Notes under the pieces: model-generated
The model's input: only the letters and a program-made list of their open reading frames with translations
The model's database searches: none
Told to the model about the DNA's origin: nothing
In this document: piece by piece, positions 61,160 to 64,000 of the stretch
Layout of the letters: every line of letters begins with the position of its first letter
Position numbering within the stretch: the stretch's first letter is position 1
Position numbers and translations under genes: made by a program
Assembly: GCA_038501785.1 (NCBI GenBank)
Contig: JBAMJR010000051.1
Span: 972,501-1,036,500, forward strand
Direction: 5' to 3'
Length of the DNA: 64,000 nucleotides
Origin: Myoxocephalus aenaeus
Lineage: Eukaryota > Chordata > Actinopteri > Perciformes > Cottidae

Positions 61160-64000
61160 TTTGCTTTCAAGATAACGCACTAAGGCCTTAATGATTAGAT
61201 TTATTTGATTCAATTGTCATCTCGGTCAGGTAACGTTTCAAGCGGTCTCGTCTCAGGTTACGTCGGTAAAGAAAGGGTCATTGATCTTTTCACGATTTGT
61301 AGTTCTCCTTTTAAATTATTCACACACACATATAAAATATCTTACTGTCACAAGCTTTTTCTCCACATATGGCTTTAAACACTATGACAAGCGCTGCCTG
61401 AGTTGGAGGAGACCTTAAGCCCAAGAACCAATCAAGAGGACATTGTTAATGGAGGCCACATATAAGCCGTTAAGCCAGTATATGCATAATGTTATTTAAT
61501 TGGAGTCATAAAAAGCCAATTAACCCCCTCCCCCTCCCCTCTTTCCACTCTCTCATTCTGTCTTTTTCTCTCTGTCAAATCACTGTGAATGCACATGCAT
61601 GTGAAACAAGAATGTGATGCCATTGTAAAAAAATGTCTGACTAATACTCTACTGTCTTGAAAGCTAATTCTTGAGATGTGAAATCATTCCTGCAACATTC
61701 AGATGTGTATCAGTTTCTATAAATAGGCAAATAAAGAATGGGGGTCGGCTCCCATTGAAATATTTGTAAAAAGGGGAAAGCACAATGGTGAGGGTTTCCG
61801 TGTGATCACTCTTTTTTTTTTGCCTCCTCATTCTTTTTATATAGGGATTTTGACAATATATTTGCTCCCAGGAAAATAGCAACAGTGGGCCGCAATATTG
61901 GATCTGTCAGGCTCAGGCCATTTAAATTTCAATGGCAGTAAAGTGGGAGAAGCAGACACTGTTAAATATGATGCTTGAATGAAAATCTAAACCCTCCAAT
62001 ACCTCTAAGCAATGTAACTCAATGAGATGAATTAACTGTAAATGCCTCATTCTCTGTGTGAGTGTCTTCCAATTTAAAATCTCATTATTCGTATAAGATC
62101 CTGAACAAGGTGACTCTTAGGATAGATCGAATAAGTGAAGATAATCTTACCGGACAGTTTTATGCAAATAGGAAATGTATTGAATCAACTATGAGGAGAA
62201 TGGGGAATGAAATAAGCTAATAAAGTGGAGTTAGGATGAAAAACACCATGAATAATGTTTCCTTCCTATCTCAGCTCAGTGCTTATGCCACTGCCTGTGA
62301 AGTTACAAAGTGTATTAATTCAAAGGATGCTGTCATTTAATGTGCATTCTCTTTAGTATTTTGTGGAAAGTATTAGCGGTTCCCATCCGTGAGCCTTTCA
62401 ATGTCGCTAAATCAGTGAACGGCTTAATCTCTGTTGCCACAATCTTTAAATCACCACAATAATCTTCATATTTATTCTCAAATTACTCGCCACGCATTTT
62501 CTGTGAATACAACTGTAATTTATACCTTGACTGCAAGGTAATTATAGCTCATATTATTGCACAGTATACCAGTTAGTACAGTTATGACTGAGACAGAGTA
62601 ACCACTAATAACTGTTTGTTGGAGAGGTCCATCAGACAAGGATTGATTACAAGCCATCCAATTCAGGGCTGCTCAGGTCTGCACAAGTTCATCCATAATT
62701 CATAGTATAAATAATGTAACATTCATTACACAGAAAATATGAACTTTTGTTATGGTTTGTGTGCAGACATTCTGCTTATAAAGCTAACATACTCAGTGCT
62801 TTAATTTGTTCTTCACCCCAAGGGTGAACGCAAATGAAAAATGCAATGATATAATTATATAACCTCACAGACAAAGCTTGTAGATAAAGGAACTCTGACA
62901 AGGCCATGCATGCCATTAAGAGGGGAATGCATTGTATTCATTAACCTGCAGGATTAACCTTGTCCAGCAACTATACGTTAGAAGTCACATTTGTGTATTT
63001 ATTTACATTTTAGTCACACACATAATCTAAAAGAATTGCTCCGTGTTATAAGAACTGCGGTTGTAGCTCCGACTGCTTTTCTCCCTTGGATTTAAATGAT
63101 TTGCTCAATATTGGTGTACACAGGAAGATTCTTTCTACACTTACTTTCAGAGCAGAAGCAATTTACCACTCTTTCTTTGAGTGGATTTGCAAGATTTATA
63201 GCAAAGACAGCTGTGTGTCAACGGTTCTGAGGCTACTGTAGGCCCACCCATCACTCCACATTAGGACTCCTTTGAACATAAGTATATTTCACTCTGAGTT
63301 GGTGACATGCCGTGTGAATCTGTGCATGTGAAATTACACACAACAGTGGCTACAGTAAGATAAGGGTTGGAGGAGGAAGCTGGGAATTATAAAGGGGATC
63401 ACAAAAAAAATGTGCAATGTATTTTATGGACTTGAACTAATTTCCGAGACAAAAAATGCACATGATTTTCCTCAGCTTTTACAGCTAATACAAGCACTTT
63501 GTCAGACGAATAAGGCCTCTCCGAACGCAATACAAGTTTGTGAACATGGCGCATTGTTCCATAGCCTACAATACTTCCTCTGCAGCCACTCAGAAAAGAA
63601 AATCATCATTCATTCAACCGCAAAAGTCAGGCTACAAAAGTAAACAATTTCACTCGCGCTCAAAGCAATGTGACAAAGTTGTGGAACAGGGATTTGAAAG
63701 GAAGTGAGGAGAAACACTGTAAATCTCAGGCAGTGTGCAGGGCAGAACACGCTGTAAAGGTAGGGGAAGAAAAAAAAGATATAACAGATTGAGCGAGGCT
63801 GTAAATATGTCAAAATAAAGGGAAACCTGTGGTGGGAACAAGAAACCTCTCTTTCCGCTTCCCTAATCTGTCTCCACTACACTGACCAGGTCCATCTGGT
63901 TTGAAGCAGCTCATGCAGGTTCATCATCTGCAAATCCCTCCACACACATTAGCCCAACATCAGGCATCACTCTCTGCAGAACATCTACCACAAAGCTTCC
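61160..64000. other. Gene desert to the window edge, no gene seen
   Basis: Unique AT-rich DNA. The part at 61390-61520 combines ATTA cores with unique sequence and is a weak enhancer candidate. Nothing coding is supported up to the right edge. Confidence 0.5.

Overview
The window looks like vertebrate nuclear DNA, most likely from a teleost fish (perhaps a percomorph; inferred). Coding sequence is split into many short exons with GT-AG introns, some as short as about 63 bp. The intergenic DNA carries dinucleotide microsatellites and several interspersed repeat families that I recognise as common in fish genomes. There are no operons, CRISPR arrays or phage genes.

Layout: (1) 49-14951, + strand: ints1, the Integrator scaffold subunit. 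I resolved 45 coding exons that join in one frame to 2,089 codons plus a stop; about the first 100 residues and the promoter lie to the left of the window. (2) 14952-23591: intergenic DNA holding fish repeats, a G22 run, a GC-rich island with a splice donor on the minus strand, and a candidate TATA box. (3) 23592-25265, + strand: a three-exon PRD-class homeobox gene (273 aa). Its homeodomain is closest to UNCX, but it has a C-terminal OAR-like motif and Met at homeodomain position 56. (4) 25434-28334: intergenic DNA with a long degenerate AT-rich tandem repeat. (5) 28577-38834, + strand: micall2, 17 coding exons, 764 aa, with CH, LIM and bMERB domains. It contains one apparent GC-AG intron and very long (TG)n and (TA)n tracts. 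(6) 38835-64000: about 25 kb without a recognisable coding gene. It has microsatellites, a few fish repeats, and several unique stretches dense in TAATTA homeodomain-type motifs.

Context: in human, INTS1, MICALL2 and UNCX lie in the same small region of 7p22.3, with a gene-poor interval between MICALL2 and UNCX (established knowledge, recalled). The order INTS1 - MICALL2 - long desert is kept here, so canonical uncx may lie beyond the right edge and the desert may hold its enhancers (inference). The notable difference from the human arrangement is the extra UNCX-like homeobox gene between ints1 and micall2. The three genes do not form one pathway: ints1 acts in nuclear RNA 3'-end processing and transcription termination, the homeobox gene is a presumed developmental transcription factor, and micall2 is a cytoplasmic Rab/actin adaptor at cell junctions.
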